From contig JAGXGL010000021.1 in NCBI GenBank assembly GCA_024636755.1, positions 1 to 64,000 on the forward strand: DNA of 64,000 bases, given 5' to 3'. This DNA comes from Guyparkeria sp. GTDB taxonomy: Bacteria > Pseudomonadota > Gammaproteobacteria > Halothiobacillales > Halothiobacillaceae. The notes beneath the pieces are model-generated. The model saw only the letters and a program-made list of their open reading frames with translations. It ran no database searches and was not told the DNA's origin. Shown one piece after another: positions 53,121 through 62,026 of this stretch. Position numbers and translations under genes: made by a program. Each line of letters begins with the position of its first letter. Position 1 is the first letter of the stretch.

Positions 53121-55844
53121 ATGCAACACACCGTGCAACGCCTGTTGATCGGGATCATCGTGCTTGCAGCGTGGCAGTCCCCGATCCATGCCCAGGCATG
53201 GGCGAGTGACGATCGACTGATCAGCATCGGCGTGCTCACCATCACCAGCAAGGAGGAGGCGCAGGCGCGCTGGAACCCGACCGCCGATTACCTCAGTGAC
53301 CGCATCAAGGGGACGCGTTTCGAGATCCGGCCGCTGTACCTGCAGGAAGTGGCACGTGCCGTCCGGCAGAACGAACTGCACTTCGTTCACCTCCAACCAC
53401 TTCAATTCGTCCAGTTGCGTGCCGACTACGGCCTCGAAGCCCTGGCGACCCGGGTGGTCAACGGCGCGGGCAGTCCGAGCAATCGCTTCGGTTCGGTGAT
53501 CGTGCGCCTGGCCGGGCGCGATGAGATCAACGACCTGGCTGACTTGCAGGGCGCAATCGTTGCGGGGGTGGCGCCCAATGCCCTTGGGGCCTGGATCCTG
53601 GGTGCCGAGGAGATCGAACGGGCCGGGCTGTCGATCGAGAACGACATCCTGCCCCTGTACGTCGGTCTACCCATGAGCAACGTGCTCGGCGCGGTGGCAG
53701 CCGGGCGGGCGGATGCCGGTATCGTGCGGGCCGATGTGCTCACGCGGGAAATCGAAGCCGGGCGCTACACAGCCGAGACATTCAGCGTGCTCAACCGTGT
53801 CAGTGAACCGGGTTATCCGCATGCCCTCTCGAGCCGACTGGTACCGCAGTGGCCATTGGCCGCAACGACGCGGACGGCGCCGGCATTGCGCCAACAGGTC
53901 CGTTCGGCGTTGCTCTCGATGCCGACCGATTCGGCACCCCTCCTTGCCGCCAACCTGTCCGGCTGGTCTGAACCGGTCGATTACGGTGACCTCGAGGCGC
54001 TGGCCGATCGATGGCTCACCCCACCAGTCGACATGGTCGACTGGTTCCGGGCGCACTGGTGGGTCGTGCCCGTCGGCTTGAGTGCGCTGTTATCCCTCCT
54101 GCTCTGGCAACAATGGCGAGCCCGCCGTCTTCTCGCCCAACGCGAGCGCGAGCATCGGGCTGCACTGACGGCGATGCACGATGCCGTTGTCACGCTCGAC
54201 GGGGAAGGGCGCATCCAGTTTCTCAACCCCTCGGCCGAGCGGTTGCTGCCTGAGGGGATGCAGTCGGTGGAGGCCGTGGGTCAACGCCTGACGGACGTGT
54301 TCGCGTTGATGTTGCGCCATGACACCCATGACTTTTCGCTTGCCGGCATGATCGAACAGTTGGCCACCCGCAGCTGGGTGGAATACGCGGTAATCCTCGC
54401 GCATGGCCATCCCAGGCGGGTGCTCAACCTGACGGCCGCTCGAATGGACGACGTCGCCGACCTCGGCGAGGTGCGGCGGCTGGTCGTCTCGATGATGGAC
54501 ATCACCGAGCTCGACGAGACCAGTCGGCAGCTGGCCTATCGCGCCACGCACGACGAGCTGACCGGTCTGTTGACGCGACGGCATTTCCTCGATCAAGTCG
54601 AGTCGCGGATGCAGCCCACGGATGCAGAACGGAGCGGTGAAGGCGGAACGCTGCTCTGGGTGGATCTGGATCATTTTCGCCTGGTCAACGAAGGAGGCTC
54701 GCATCGGATGGGAGACGAGCTGGTCCGTCGTCTGGCGGGCTACCTGCGGGTCATGTTGCCGCCCAACACGCCGGTGGGGCGCCTTGGCGGTGACGAATTC
54801 GGCATCTACCTGGCCGCGTCGGCCGGCGACGACTGGCCGGAACGGGTACTCCACGCGATCCGGGATTTTCGCCTCGACGGGGACGACCGGGCGTTGCGCA
54901 CCTCGGCCAGCATCGGTGTTCGCGAGGTGGCCGCTGATGGTGGCTACAACGCCGCCACCGTCCTCGAGGAGGCCGAATCGGCCTGTGTGACCGCTCAGAA
55001 GCTGGGCGGCAACCGCTTGGTCGGGTTCGAGGAAAGCGCCGGTGAACGGTCCCTGCGCCAGACCGATTTCGCCGAACTCAACCGTCTCAAGCAAGCGGTC
55101 GAGCAGGATCGTTTTGTGTTGCATGCCCAGGAAATCCACGCCATCGGCGCCGCCGAAACCGACGGGGTGCGTCTTGAGGTCTTGATCCGCCTGGCCGGAG
55201 AGAATGGCCAGTTGGGTTCGCCGGCCCCATTGATCGAGCTGGCCGAACGATTCAACTACATGCCGCAGATCGATCGTTGGGTGGTCCGCCGGACGCTCCA
55301 GACCCTACGTGACCACTTGATCGCCGGGTCACCGCCGATGCGATTGACGATCAACCTCTCCGGCCAGTCGATGGAGGACGGCGAACTGGTCGGCTTTGTC
55401 CGGGACACGTTGCAACATTACGAGATCGATCCGACCTGCTTGTGCTTCGAGATCACCGAAACGGCGGCCATCGCGAATTTTGATCAGGCAGTGGAGCTGA
55501 TAGCCTCGCTACGCGACCTTGGCTGCCTGGTGGCTCTGGATGACTTCGGTGGTGGCTTGATCTCGTTCGAGTTCCTGCGTCGACTCAAGCCGGACATCGT
55601 CAAAATCGACGGCAAACTGGTCTGCGACCTGGAACACGACCGCGTCGCCGCCGTGATCGTCGAATCCATTCACGACGTGGCGCGAGTCATGGGGGCCCAA
55701 ACGGTAGGCGAGTGGGTGGAAACGCCGGCCACGCTGGCGCAACTCGAGCGCATCGGGGTGGATTTCGTGCAGGGCTACCTGCTGCATCGTCCAGAATCAC
55801 TGGTCGAACGACTCGCCGCGGAGCGCCCGGTGTTGGCTGGCTGA
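53121..55844 (+). CDS. PhnD-like sensor, PAS, GGDEF and EAL domain protein (copy 1, GGDEF intact)
   Basis: This 907-residue inner-membrane cyclic-di-GMP protein has a signal peptide (LLIGIIVLAAWQSPIHAQA), then a periplasmic PhnD/phosphonate-binding-like domain (about 30-290) with ARWNPTADYLSDRIKG, FEIRPLYLQEV and APNALGAWILG. A membrane helix (about 311-329) follows, then a PAS domain (about 345-470), a GGDEF domain with intact GRLGGDEFGIYL (about 555) but no RxxD inhibitory site, and an EAL domain. In the EAL part the motif reads EVL. The other catalytic residues appear intact (NLSGQ, FEITET, DDFGGG, KIDG, GEWVE, VQGYLL). It could therefore make and degrade cyclic-di-GMP in response to a periplasmic ligand. 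The domain resembles that of the tetrathionate sensor TtrS, a family analogy only. The ATG at 53121 is used because the longer frame would cross the argG terminator. Confidence 0.85.
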   Translation: MQHTVQRLLIGIIVLAAWQSPIHAQAWASDDRLISIGVLTITSKEEAQARWNPTADYLSDRIKGTRFEIRPLYLQEVARAVRQNELHFVHLQPLQFVQLRADYGLEALATRVVNGAGSPSNRFGSVIVRLAGRDEINDLADLQGAIVAGVAPNALGAWILGAEEIERAGLSIENDILPLYVGLPMSNVLGAVAAGRADAGIVRADVLTREIEAGRYTAETFSVLNRVSEPGYPHALSSRLVPQWPLAATTRTAPALRQQVRSALLSMPTDSAPLLAANLSGWSEPVDYGDLEALADRWLTPPVDMVDWFRAHWWVVPVGLSALLSLLLWQQWRARRLLAQREREHRAALTAMHDAVVTLDGEGRIQFLNPSAERLLPEGMQSVEAVGQRLTDVFALMLRHDTHDFSLAGMIEQLATRSWVEYAVILAHGHPRRVLNLTAARMDDVADLGEVRRLVVSMMDITELDETSRQLAYRATHDELTGLLTRRHFLDQVESRMQPTDAERSGEGGTLLWVDLDHFRLVNEGGSHRMGDELVRRLAGYLRVMLPPNTPVGRLGGDEFGIYLAASAGDDWPERVLHAIRDFRLDGDDRALRTSASIGVREVAADGGYNAATVLEEAESACVTAQKLGGNRLVGFEESAGERSLRQTDFAELNRLKQAVEQDRFVLHAQEIHAIGAAETDGVRLEVLIRLAGENGQLGSPAPLIELAERFNYMPQIDRWVVRRTLQTLRDHLIAGSPPMRLTINLSGQSMEDGELVGFVRDTLQHYEIDPTCLCFEITETAAIANFDQAVELIASLRDLGCLVALDDFGGGLISFEFLRRLKPDIVKIDGKLVCDLEHDRVAAVIVESIHDVARVMGAQTVGEWVETPATLAQLERIGVDFVQGYLLHRPESLVERLAAERPVLAG

Positions 55845-55905
55845 CGGCGCACCCGCATTTGACCGAGCGATCGATAACAAGCAGGACATTGACGGTGACA
55901 ACGAT

Positions 55906-58680
55906 ATGCCGCGATTCGGCACGGGGTGGAAATTGGGCGTGGGAGGAGTGCAGACCGGTCGGCCGTTTGTCGTTGGTGGTAGACGGATCGCGTTTGCGTT
56001 GTTTGCCCTGGCCTGGGTTTGGCTCGTCAACCCTGCACCCGCACAAGCCGACCGGGACGCCGCGGCAACGTCGATTCAGGTCGGTGTGCTCGCCTACGCC
56101 GGCAAGGACGAGGCACTCGGCCGCTGGCAGCCGACCGCCGACTACTTGAGCGAACGTAACCCGGGCTATCGCTTTGTCATCAAGCCCCTTTTTCTCTCCG
56201 AGTTGCGCAATGCGTTTGTCGAAGGGCGGCTTGATTTCGTTTTGACGCAATCGCTGCAGTACGCGGAGCTCTCCCGACTGGATTCCATCTGGCCGTTGGC
56301 GACCCTGGTGGTCGAGGCCAACGGCCAGCCCCTGGAACAGTTGGGAGCGGTGATCTTTACCCGCCAGGGAACCGGCTTTGCCGAACTCGATGACCTGGTT
56401 GGTGCCCGGGTTGCCGGCACCAGCCCGAATGCGCTGGGCGGCTGGCTGCTCGGGATGCAAGCACTGGAGAATGCCGGGCTGGATGTCGAGCACGAGATCA
56501 CGCCGATTTTCACCGGGCTGCCTTTGGAGGCGGTAGTGGATGCCGTGCTCGATGGCCGAGCGCACGCCGGGGTGGTGCGTTCCAGCTTCTTTCAGAGTTA
56601 CCTGGAAGCCTATCCCGACAGCCGGCTGGTGCCGGTGGGGGATGCGGCACGCGAGGGTTTCCCTTATCCCAGCAATACGCCGTTGGTGCCTGAATGGCCT
56701 TTTGCCGCCACCCGTCATGCGCCGGATGGCCTGGCGGCCGGTGTCGCCCGCCAATTGATCGCCATGCCTGCCGACGCCCCGGCCGCCGAACAGGCACGAA
56801 TTGCCGGATGGCGCCCGCCGTTGGATTACTCCATCGTCGAAAGGCTGCGCGACAAGTGGCTCCCCGATCCGATCTCCCCCGCGTCCTTGTTGCGACATTT
56901 CTGGCACTACTTCGTGCTGGTTCTGGCCGTGCTGCTCGCCTTGTTCGCCTGGCAGGCGCGGCGCGCCACGAAAAGACTGGGGGCCGAAAAACGTCGGCTC
57001 CGGCGCGCCTTTTCCGGTTTGCATACCGGCGCGGTACTCACCGACGCATCGGGGACTATCCTTCTCACCAATCGGGCGGTCGAGGGTTTTGCGCGCGCGG
57101 ACCTCGACGGGGAGTTGTTTGGGCGGCCGTTCTGTGAGGTGTTCAATCTCCAGACCGAGGGGCTGTCACCACAATGTTCGTTCAGTGATCTGGTCGAAAC
57201 GGTCGAGACCCAAGAGACGCGCTCGGTCGATGGCATGATCGAACGGGACAAGCAGCGATTTGACGTCAACCTCAAGCTCAGTCGGATCGAGGCGGAGGGC
57301 GGCACCCAGTTGCTCGTGTCGATGCTGGATGTCACCGATCTGCGCTCGGCCAATGCACTCTTGAGCTACCGGGCCAACCATGACCGGTTGACCGGGGTGC
57401 TCAACCGGGAGGCCATGGAGGAATTTCTCTCCCAGGCCATGCCCGGCAGGGCGCCACGCAACGAACCGGTCCACGCCAGTTGTCTAGTCTGGACCGACCT
57501 CGACGAGTTCCGGCTGCTCAACGAAATCGGCAGCCGCGAGTTGGGCGACCGCATCCTCGCCTCGCTGGCCAGTCACTTCTCGCTCGAATTGCCGTCGGAT
57601 GCCGTGCTCGCGCGTATGGGGGTGGACGAATTCGCCATCTGGATGCCACTAGCCAGCCGCGACACCTGCGCCCTGGTCGCCCGTGAGGTGCTGGAAATCA
57701 TTCACGCGTTTCGGCTGCCCGACGAGCACGAACACCTGCGGCTCAAGGCCAGTGTCGGCGTGACTCGGATCGACAGCGACGATCTGCTCGCCTCGCGACG
57801 CCTGGAAGACGCTGAGCGTGCGTGCCAGAGTGCCCAACGGCTGGGGGGCGACCGGGTGGTGCAATTCTCCGGCGAGGACACCGAGATGCTGGAGCGCGAG
57901 CAACAGATCCAACGATACAATGCCCTGCGCGCAGCAATCGCCGAGGATCGACTTAACCTGGCCGCCCAGCATATCGTCCCCGTAAAGGCGGGGATTCCCA
58001 TGCTCCACGAGATGCTCCTGCGCGTGACCGACGCCGATGGGCGCCTGCGATTTCCCAGTGAATACATAGAGATCGCCGAGAAACATCATGCCATGGGCGA
58101 AATCGACCGCTGGGTGATTCGCCATAGCTGCCGCTGGCTTGCTCGCCAGCCGCCAGATCGCGGCACAGTGAGCATCAATCTCTCCGCTCACTCGGTGCAA
58201 GACCCGGAGATGCTGGAGTTCATCCGCCATGAGCTCGGCGAATGGAACGTGGACCCGGCGCGGGTGGTCTTCGAGATCACCGAAACCGCGGCGATCGTCA
58301 ACCTCGATCAGGCCGAACGATTGATCGGGGCAATGCGCCGTATCGGGTGCCGATTTGCCCTGGACGACTTCGGCGGCGGTTTCCTTTCGTTCGAATACCT
58401 GCGTCGTCTCAACCCGGACATCATCAAGATCGACGGGCGATTGGTCGAAGACCTGTCACATGATCCCGTGGCCGCTGTAATCGTCTCCGCCATCGTCCAG
58501 GTGTCACGCGTAATGGGCGCGCAGACCGTGGCCGAATGGGTGGAAACCGACGACCAGTATCGACAAGTGACCGAGATGGGTGTCGATTACATCCAAGGCT
58601 TCCTGCTGCATCGCCCGACTCCGTTGGACAACGGTGGGGCCGAACCGTCTAGAGGGCACGCAGGGCCTGACCTCGTCTAA
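55906..58680 (+). CDS. PhnD-like sensor, PAS, degenerate GGDEF and EAL protein (copy 2)
   Basis: This 924-residue paralogue follows copy 1 by 61 bp in the same direction. It has a signal segment ending PAPAQA, a PhnD-like domain (about 55-300: [38 protein letters not shown]), a membrane helix (about 330-350), PAS (about 357-480), a GGDEF domain whose motif reads GVDEF (about 571), and an EAL domain. The changed second Gly suggests weak or no cyclase activity. The EAL residues look intact (EML, NLSAH, FEITET, DDFGGG, KIDG, AEWVE, IQGFLL), so it is probably a phosphodiesterase. It matches copy 1 from end to end, so the pair arose by tandem duplication. No good ribosome site precedes the ATG; translation may be coupled. 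Confidence 0.83.
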   Translation: MPRFGTGWKLGVGGVQTGRPFVVGGRRIAFALFALAWVWLVNPAPAQADRDAAATSIQVGVLAYAGKDEALGRWQPTADYLSERNPGYRFVIKPLFLSELRNAFVEGRLDFVLTQSLQYAELSRLDSIWPLATLVVEANGQPLEQLGAVIFTRQGTGFAELDDLVGARVAGTSPNALGGWLLGMQALENAGLDVEHEITPIFTGLPLEAVVDAVLDGRAHAGVVRSSFFQSYLEAYPDSRLVPVGDAAREGFPYPSNTPLVPEWPFAATRHAPDGLAAGVARQLIAMPADAPAAEQARIAGWRPPLDYSIVERLRDKWLPDPISPASLLRHFWHYFVLVLAVLLALFAWQARRATKRLGAEKRRLRRAFSGLHTGAVLTDASGTILLTNRAVEGFARADLDGELFGRPFCEVFNLQTEGLSPQCSFSDLVETVETQETRSVDGMIERDKQRFDVNLKLSRIEAEGGTQLLVSMLDVTDLRSANALLSYRANHDRLTGVLNREAMEEFLSQAMPGRAPRNEPVHASCLVWTDLDEFRLLNEIGSRELGDRILASLASHFSLELPSDAVLARMGVDEFAIWMPLASRDTCALVAREVLEIIHAFRLPDEHEHLRLKASVGVTRIDSDDLLASRRLEDAERACQSAQRLGGDRVVQFSGEDTEMLEREQQIQRYNALRAAIAEDRLNLAAQHIVPVKAGIPMLHEMLLRVTDADGRLRFPSEYIEIAEKHHAMGEIDRWVIRHSCRWLARQPPDRGTVSINLSAHSVQDPEMLEFIRHELGEWNVDPARVVFEITETAAIVNLDQAERLIGAMRRIGCRFALDDFGGGFLSFEYLRRLNPDIIKIDGRLVEDLSHDPVAAVIVSAIVQVSRVMGAQTVAEWVETDDQYRQVTEMGVDYIQGFLLHRPTPLDNGGAEPSRGHAGPDLV

Positions 58681-58738
58681 AGCAGCTCGCTGCTCGATTC
58701 AAACCCGACTGCGATTCATTTTTGATTGGAGACAACCC

Positions 58739-59122
58739 ATGCGCATTCTTCACACCATGATCCGTGTCAGTGACCTCGAGAAATCGCTGGCCTTCTATAC
58801 CGACGTACTCGGCATGAAGCTGTTGCGCCAGCAGGACTACCCGGCCGGTGAATTTACCCTGGCCTTCGTCGGTTATGGCGAAGAGAGCGAAACTGCCGTG
58901 CTGGAGTTGACCTACAACTGGGGTGATCACCAGTACGACCTCGGTGATGGCTATGGCCACATCGCGATCGAGGTCGATGATGTCTACGCCGCCGGCGAAA
59001 AGATCCGCGAGAAAGGGGGCACGATCCTGCGGGAACCCGGCCCGATGAATGCCGGTTCCACCATCATTGCGTTCGTCGCGGATCCGGACGGGTATGCCAT
59101 TGAATTGATCGGTGCGAAGTGA
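58739..59122 (+). CDS. gloA: Lactoylglutathione lyase (glyoxalase I)
   Basis: GloA converts the methylglyoxal-glutathione adduct to lactoylglutathione. The 127-residue protein has the Ni-type family pattern: [39 protein letters not shown] with a metal His, and [11 protein letters not shown] with a metal Glu. The start ATG at 58739 is set by homology with GGAG upstream; the frame extends further only through the end of the preceding gene. It is followed by a dyad and a terminator. Confidence 0.96.
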   Translation: MRILHTMIRVSDLEKSLAFYTDVLGMKLLRQQDYPAGEFTLAFVGYGEESETAVLELTYNWGDHQYDLGDGYGHIAIEVDDVYAAGEKIREKGGTILREPGPMNAGSTIIAFVADPDGYAIELIGAK

Positions 59123-59137
59123 GGGAAAAATAGACCG

Positions 59138-59154
59138 CTGTCAAGCCTTGACAG
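59138..59154. repeat. Dyad symmetry after gloA
   Basis: A 7-bp inverted repeat with a 3-base centre (ctgtcaa-gcc-ttgacag) lies 16 bp after the gloA stop. It is operator-like in shape; the binding protein is unknown. Confidence 0.35.
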
Positions 59155-59176
59155 TGAGTATTTTCCACATACAGCG

Positions 59177-59202
59177 AGGCGCAACGTCGGTTGCGCCTTT
59201 TT
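59177..59202 (+). terminator. Terminator of gloA
   Basis: A perfect 9-bp stem (59177-59185 with 59190-59198) with a tetraloop is followed by five T residues. Confidence 0.88.
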
Positions 59203-59615
59203 CGTGCACGATGAATCAGTCAGTTAGCGAAGGGGGTTGTCTAACCCATTGTTATCAAATGTTTTTGCTCAGAGTGCGACAGTTTGGTTAAAAATTACCC
59301 AACAGTGTCTCCTGCCTTGTAGGACCGACCATTCTGGGTTTCTTCCACATAGTTATCCACAGTTTCTGTGAAAAACTTTGGCGGGTCGAAATCGGCGCGA
59401 TTCCGGTCGATCTCGTACCGATCGGTGTCACGGTTAAACCGGCCGAGACGGCATACTTCGCTTGGAGTCAGGGCTGTGCCGTAAGTAGCAAGGCGATGCA
59501 CTCGCTCGACGACATGCAACTGTCATATTCGCGGCGTAGGCTTCGCTATATTCCATAGTCCATATACTGTGGCCGCGCCGATCAAGGCCATCGACACCAG
59601 CGGGAGAGTTAAGGC
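59203..59615. other. Relatively AT-rich non-coding gap with DnaA-box matches before the GAPDH gene
   Basis: This 413-bp stretch, the longest without a credible gene, is visibly richer in A/T than its surroundings between about 59240 and 59380. It holds DnaA-box matches (see separate entry). A 74-codon open frame on the minus strand (59295-59519) has no recognisable homology and no good ribosome site. Near the right end a TATACT (about 59565-59570) inside an imperfect dyad (CCATAGT ... ACTGTGG) could be the -10 and operator of the arsenic pair. Confidence 0.5.
59353..59375. promoter_or_regulatory. Paired DnaA boxes
   Basis: TTATCCACA (59353-59361, plus strand) is the strongest DnaA 9-mer. Five bases on, TTTTTCACA is read on the minus strand (59367-59375) and also fits TTWTNCACA. 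A further fit, TTTTCCACA, lies at 59161-59169, and a near match TCTTCCACA at 59341-59349. Together they could bind DnaA cooperatively. Confidence 0.5.
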
Positions 59616-60629
59616 ATGACGATTCGGGTAGGCATCAACGGGTTCGGGCGTATTGGCCGGTTGGCATTCCGGGCCTTGGCCGACCGCCCGGACCTCGGTC
59701 TCGAGGTGGTGCACGTCAATGAAATCGCCGCCGACGCTGCCTGCATGGCGCACCTGACGGAATTTGATTCCGTGCATGGCCGTTGGCAACGGTCGATCGC
59801 GGGGGAGGGTGACACCCTGACGCTGGACGGGCGGGATATCCGCTTTACTCGAAGCGAGTCGGTGGAAGGGATCGACTGGGGCCGCTCCTCGGTTGACGTG
59901 GTAATCGAGGCGACCGGCCGTTGGCGGCGCTTCGAGGAAATCACGCCGCACCTGGAGCAGGGGGCGTCACGCGTCGCCGTGGCCGCGCCGGTCAAGCATG
60001 ATGAGGTGCTCAACGTCGTCATGGGCGTGAACCACGACCTGTTCGATGCCAGCCGTCACCAGGTCGTCACCGCCGCCTCCTGCACCACCAACTGCCTGGC
60101 GCCGGTGGTCAAGGTGTTGCACGAGGGGCTGGGTATCCAGCGCGGCACGATGACCACCATGCATGACCCGACCAACACGCAGGTGGTGGTCGACAAGGGC
60201 GACAAGGACTGGCGCCGCGCCCGGGCCTCGTCGATGTCACTTTCGCCCACCACCACGGGCTCGGCCAAGGCCATCGGCGCGATCTTCCCGGAGCTCGACG
60301 GGCGGCTCAACGGGCTGGCCGTGCGAGTGCCGTTGCTCAATGCCTCGTTGACCGATTTCGTCTTCACCCCCGCGCGCTCCACCACGGTCGACGAGGTCAA
60401 TGGGCTGTTGCGCGAGGCCGCCGACGGGGAGTTGAAGGACATCCTGGGGTTCGAGACCCGTCCGCTGGTCTCGGTGGATTACACCAATGATCCGCGCTCC
60501 TCGATCATCGATGCGCCCTCGACCATGGTGATCGACCAGGATCTGGTCAAAGTGCTGGCCTGGTACGACAACGAGTGGGGCTATGCCCAGCGGCTGGTCG
60601 AACTCGTGTCGATGATCGGTCGGGCCTGA
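59616..60629 (+). CDS. ArsJ-associated glyceraldehyde-3-phosphate dehydrogenase
   Basis: This 337-residue enzyme has the type I GAPDH fold: NAD site VGINGFGRIGRLAFRAL and active-site Cys in AASCTTNCLAPV. DNEWGYAQRLVEL is near the C-terminus. Because arsJ follows by 20 bp, its likely role is to form 1-arseno-3-phosphoglycerate from arsenate and glyceraldehyde 3-phosphate rather than to act in central glycolysis. The substrate-binding HDPTNTQVVVDKG and other changes fit the ars-linked branch, not the housekeeping enzyme. No arsR repressor is adjacent. Confidence 0.88.
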   Translation: MTIRVGINGFGRIGRLAFRALADRPDLGLEVVHVNEIAADAACMAHLTEFDSVHGRWQRSIAGEGDTLTLDGRDIRFTRSESVEGIDWGRSSVDVVIEATGRWRRFEEITPHLEQGASRVAVAAPVKHDEVLNVVMGVNHDLFDASRHQVVTAASCTTNCLAPVVKVLHEGLGIQRGTMTTMHDPTNTQVVVDKGDKDWRRARASSMSLSPTTTGSAKAIGAIFPELDGRLNGLAVRVPLLNASLTDFVFTPARSTTVDEVNGLLREAADGELKDILGFETRPLVSVDYTNDPRSSIIDAPSTMVIDQDLVKVLAWYDNEWGYAQRLVELVSMIGRA

Positions 60630-60649
60630 GGCAAGCACACGGAGTCACC

Positions 60650-61900
60650 ATGCCTACCGCGCTACGCCACTACCTCACCATCACCGGCAACTATTGGCTG
60701 TTCACCCTGACCGACGGGGCGATCCGCATGCTGGTGGTGCTGCATTTCTACCAGCTCGGCTACTCGCCGTTCGCCATTGCGATGCTGTTTCTCTTCTACG
60801 AGTTCTTCGGCATCGTCACCAACCTGGTGGGGGGCTGGCTGGGCGCGCGTATCGGCCTGAATCGAACCATGCAGGTCGGTACTGGGCTGCAGATCGCCGC
60901 GTTGCTGATGCTGACGGTGCCCGATCCCTGGTTGACGGTGGCCTATGTGATGCTGGCCCAGGCGCTTTCCGGCATCGCCAAGGATCTCAACAAGATGTCG
61001 GCGAAGGCCGGGGTCAAGCTGGTCGCGCGCGAGGGCAACGCGCAGCTGTTCCGCTGGGTCGCCTGGATCACCGGTTCGAAAAATGCCCTGAAGGGCGCAG
61101 GGTTCTTCCTCGGCGCCGTGTTGCTGGCCGCGATTGGATTCCAGGGGGCCATGGGCCTGCTTGCCGCGCTGTTGGTAGTGGGCTTCCTGATGACCTTGAC
61201 GCTGCCGGGCGGTTTCGGCGCCATCAAGGCCAAGACCGGGGTTCGGCAGATGTTCGCCCGCGAGCCATTGATCAATTGGTTGGCCGCGGCCCGGTTGTTC
61301 CTGTTCGGCGCTCGCGATGTCTGGTTCGTGGTCGCGCTGCCGGTCTTCCTCGTCTCGATCGGCTGGGATTTCCACTGGGTCGGGGCCTACCTTGCCCTGT
61401 GGGTGATTGGTTACGGGGTGGTTCAGTCCGCGGCCCCCTGGTTGCTCGGCGCACGTCGGCCGAAAACCGGATCAGGCCCCGGTGGCCCAACGGATGGCTC
61501 ACCTGATGGCCCCGGTGCCCGCACCGCGGTCATCTGGAGCTTTGCCCTGGTCCTGCCGCTGGGCGCACTGCTGCTGGCGATTGCGTCGGGGCAGACGGCC
61601 GGTTGGATCATCACCCTGGGCCTGGCGTTCTTCGGCGTGGTGTTCGCGCTCAATTCGGCCACCCACTCGTACCTGGTGTTGCGCTATTCGGCCGATGAAA
61701 AAACGTCAGAGAACGTGGGGTTCTACTACGCCGCGAATGCGGGCGGGCGTTTGCTGGGCACCGTGCTCTCCGGGGCAAGCTACCAGTGGCTGGGTATTGC
61801 TGGCAGCCTCGGCTTTGCGCTGGCCTTCGTGGTGATTGCGGGCCTTCTGAGTCTGCGACTCGTCGCGCTGGAATCGAGCTTGGGCGGGGAGGGCGACTGA
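60650..61900 (+). CDS. arsJ: Organoarsenical efflux MFS transporter ArsJ
   Basis: ArsJ exports 1-arseno-3-phosphoglycerate, which then breaks down outside the cytoplasm, so arsenate is removed. The 416-residue membrane protein has the family N-terminus (LTITGNYWLFTLTDGAIRML), GYSPFAIAMLFLFYEFFG, GGWLGARIGLNRTM, and the conserved GIAKDLNKMSAK and ARLFLFGARDVWFVVALPV. There are about 11-12 hydrophobic helices with a Gly/Pro-rich central loop (about 275-300). The ATG start has GGAG seven bases upstream. It is the second gene of the GAPDH-arsJ pair. Confidence 0.93.
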   Translation: MPTALRHYLTITGNYWLFTLTDGAIRMLVVLHFYQLGYSPFAIAMLFLFYEFFGIVTNLVGGWLGARIGLNRTMQVGTGLQIAALLMLTVPDPWLTVAYVMLAQALSGIAKDLNKMSAKAGVKLVAREGNAQLFRWVAWITGSKNALKGAGFFLGAVLLAAIGFQGAMGLLAALLVVGFLMTLTLPGGFGAIKAKTGVRQMFAREPLINWLAAARLFLFGARDVWFVVALPVFLVSIGWDFHWVGAYLALWVIGYGVVQSAAPWLLGARRPKTGSGPGGPTDGSPDGPGARTAVIWSFALVLPLGALLLAIASGQTAGWIITLGLAFFGVVFALNSATHSYLVLRYSADEKTSENVGFYYAANAGGRLLGTVLSGASYQWLGIAGSLGFALAFVVIAGLLSLRLVALESSLGGEGD

Positions 61901-62026
61901 GCCGTCACGTAGCGTCAGCTACCGCTCGATCGCAGGCCAGTCGGGTCCTTTGCCCGCTTTTAGGGCGGCCACCTTCTACACTCGTTTGCGTGACGACGGC
62001 GGCAAAGGAAACCGATAGGGGCAGCA

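Noticed and set aside
59295-59519. 74-codon minus-strand open frame in the gap before the GAPDH gene
   Set aside because: No ribosome site, no recognisable homology, and it covers the DnaA boxes; possible but unsupported.
59203-59615. Chromosomal replication origin
   Set aside because: DnaA boxes are present, but there is no dnaA, dnaN, gyrB, mnmG or par gene nearby and no clear AT-rich 13-mer array; kept only as a DnaA-box cluster.
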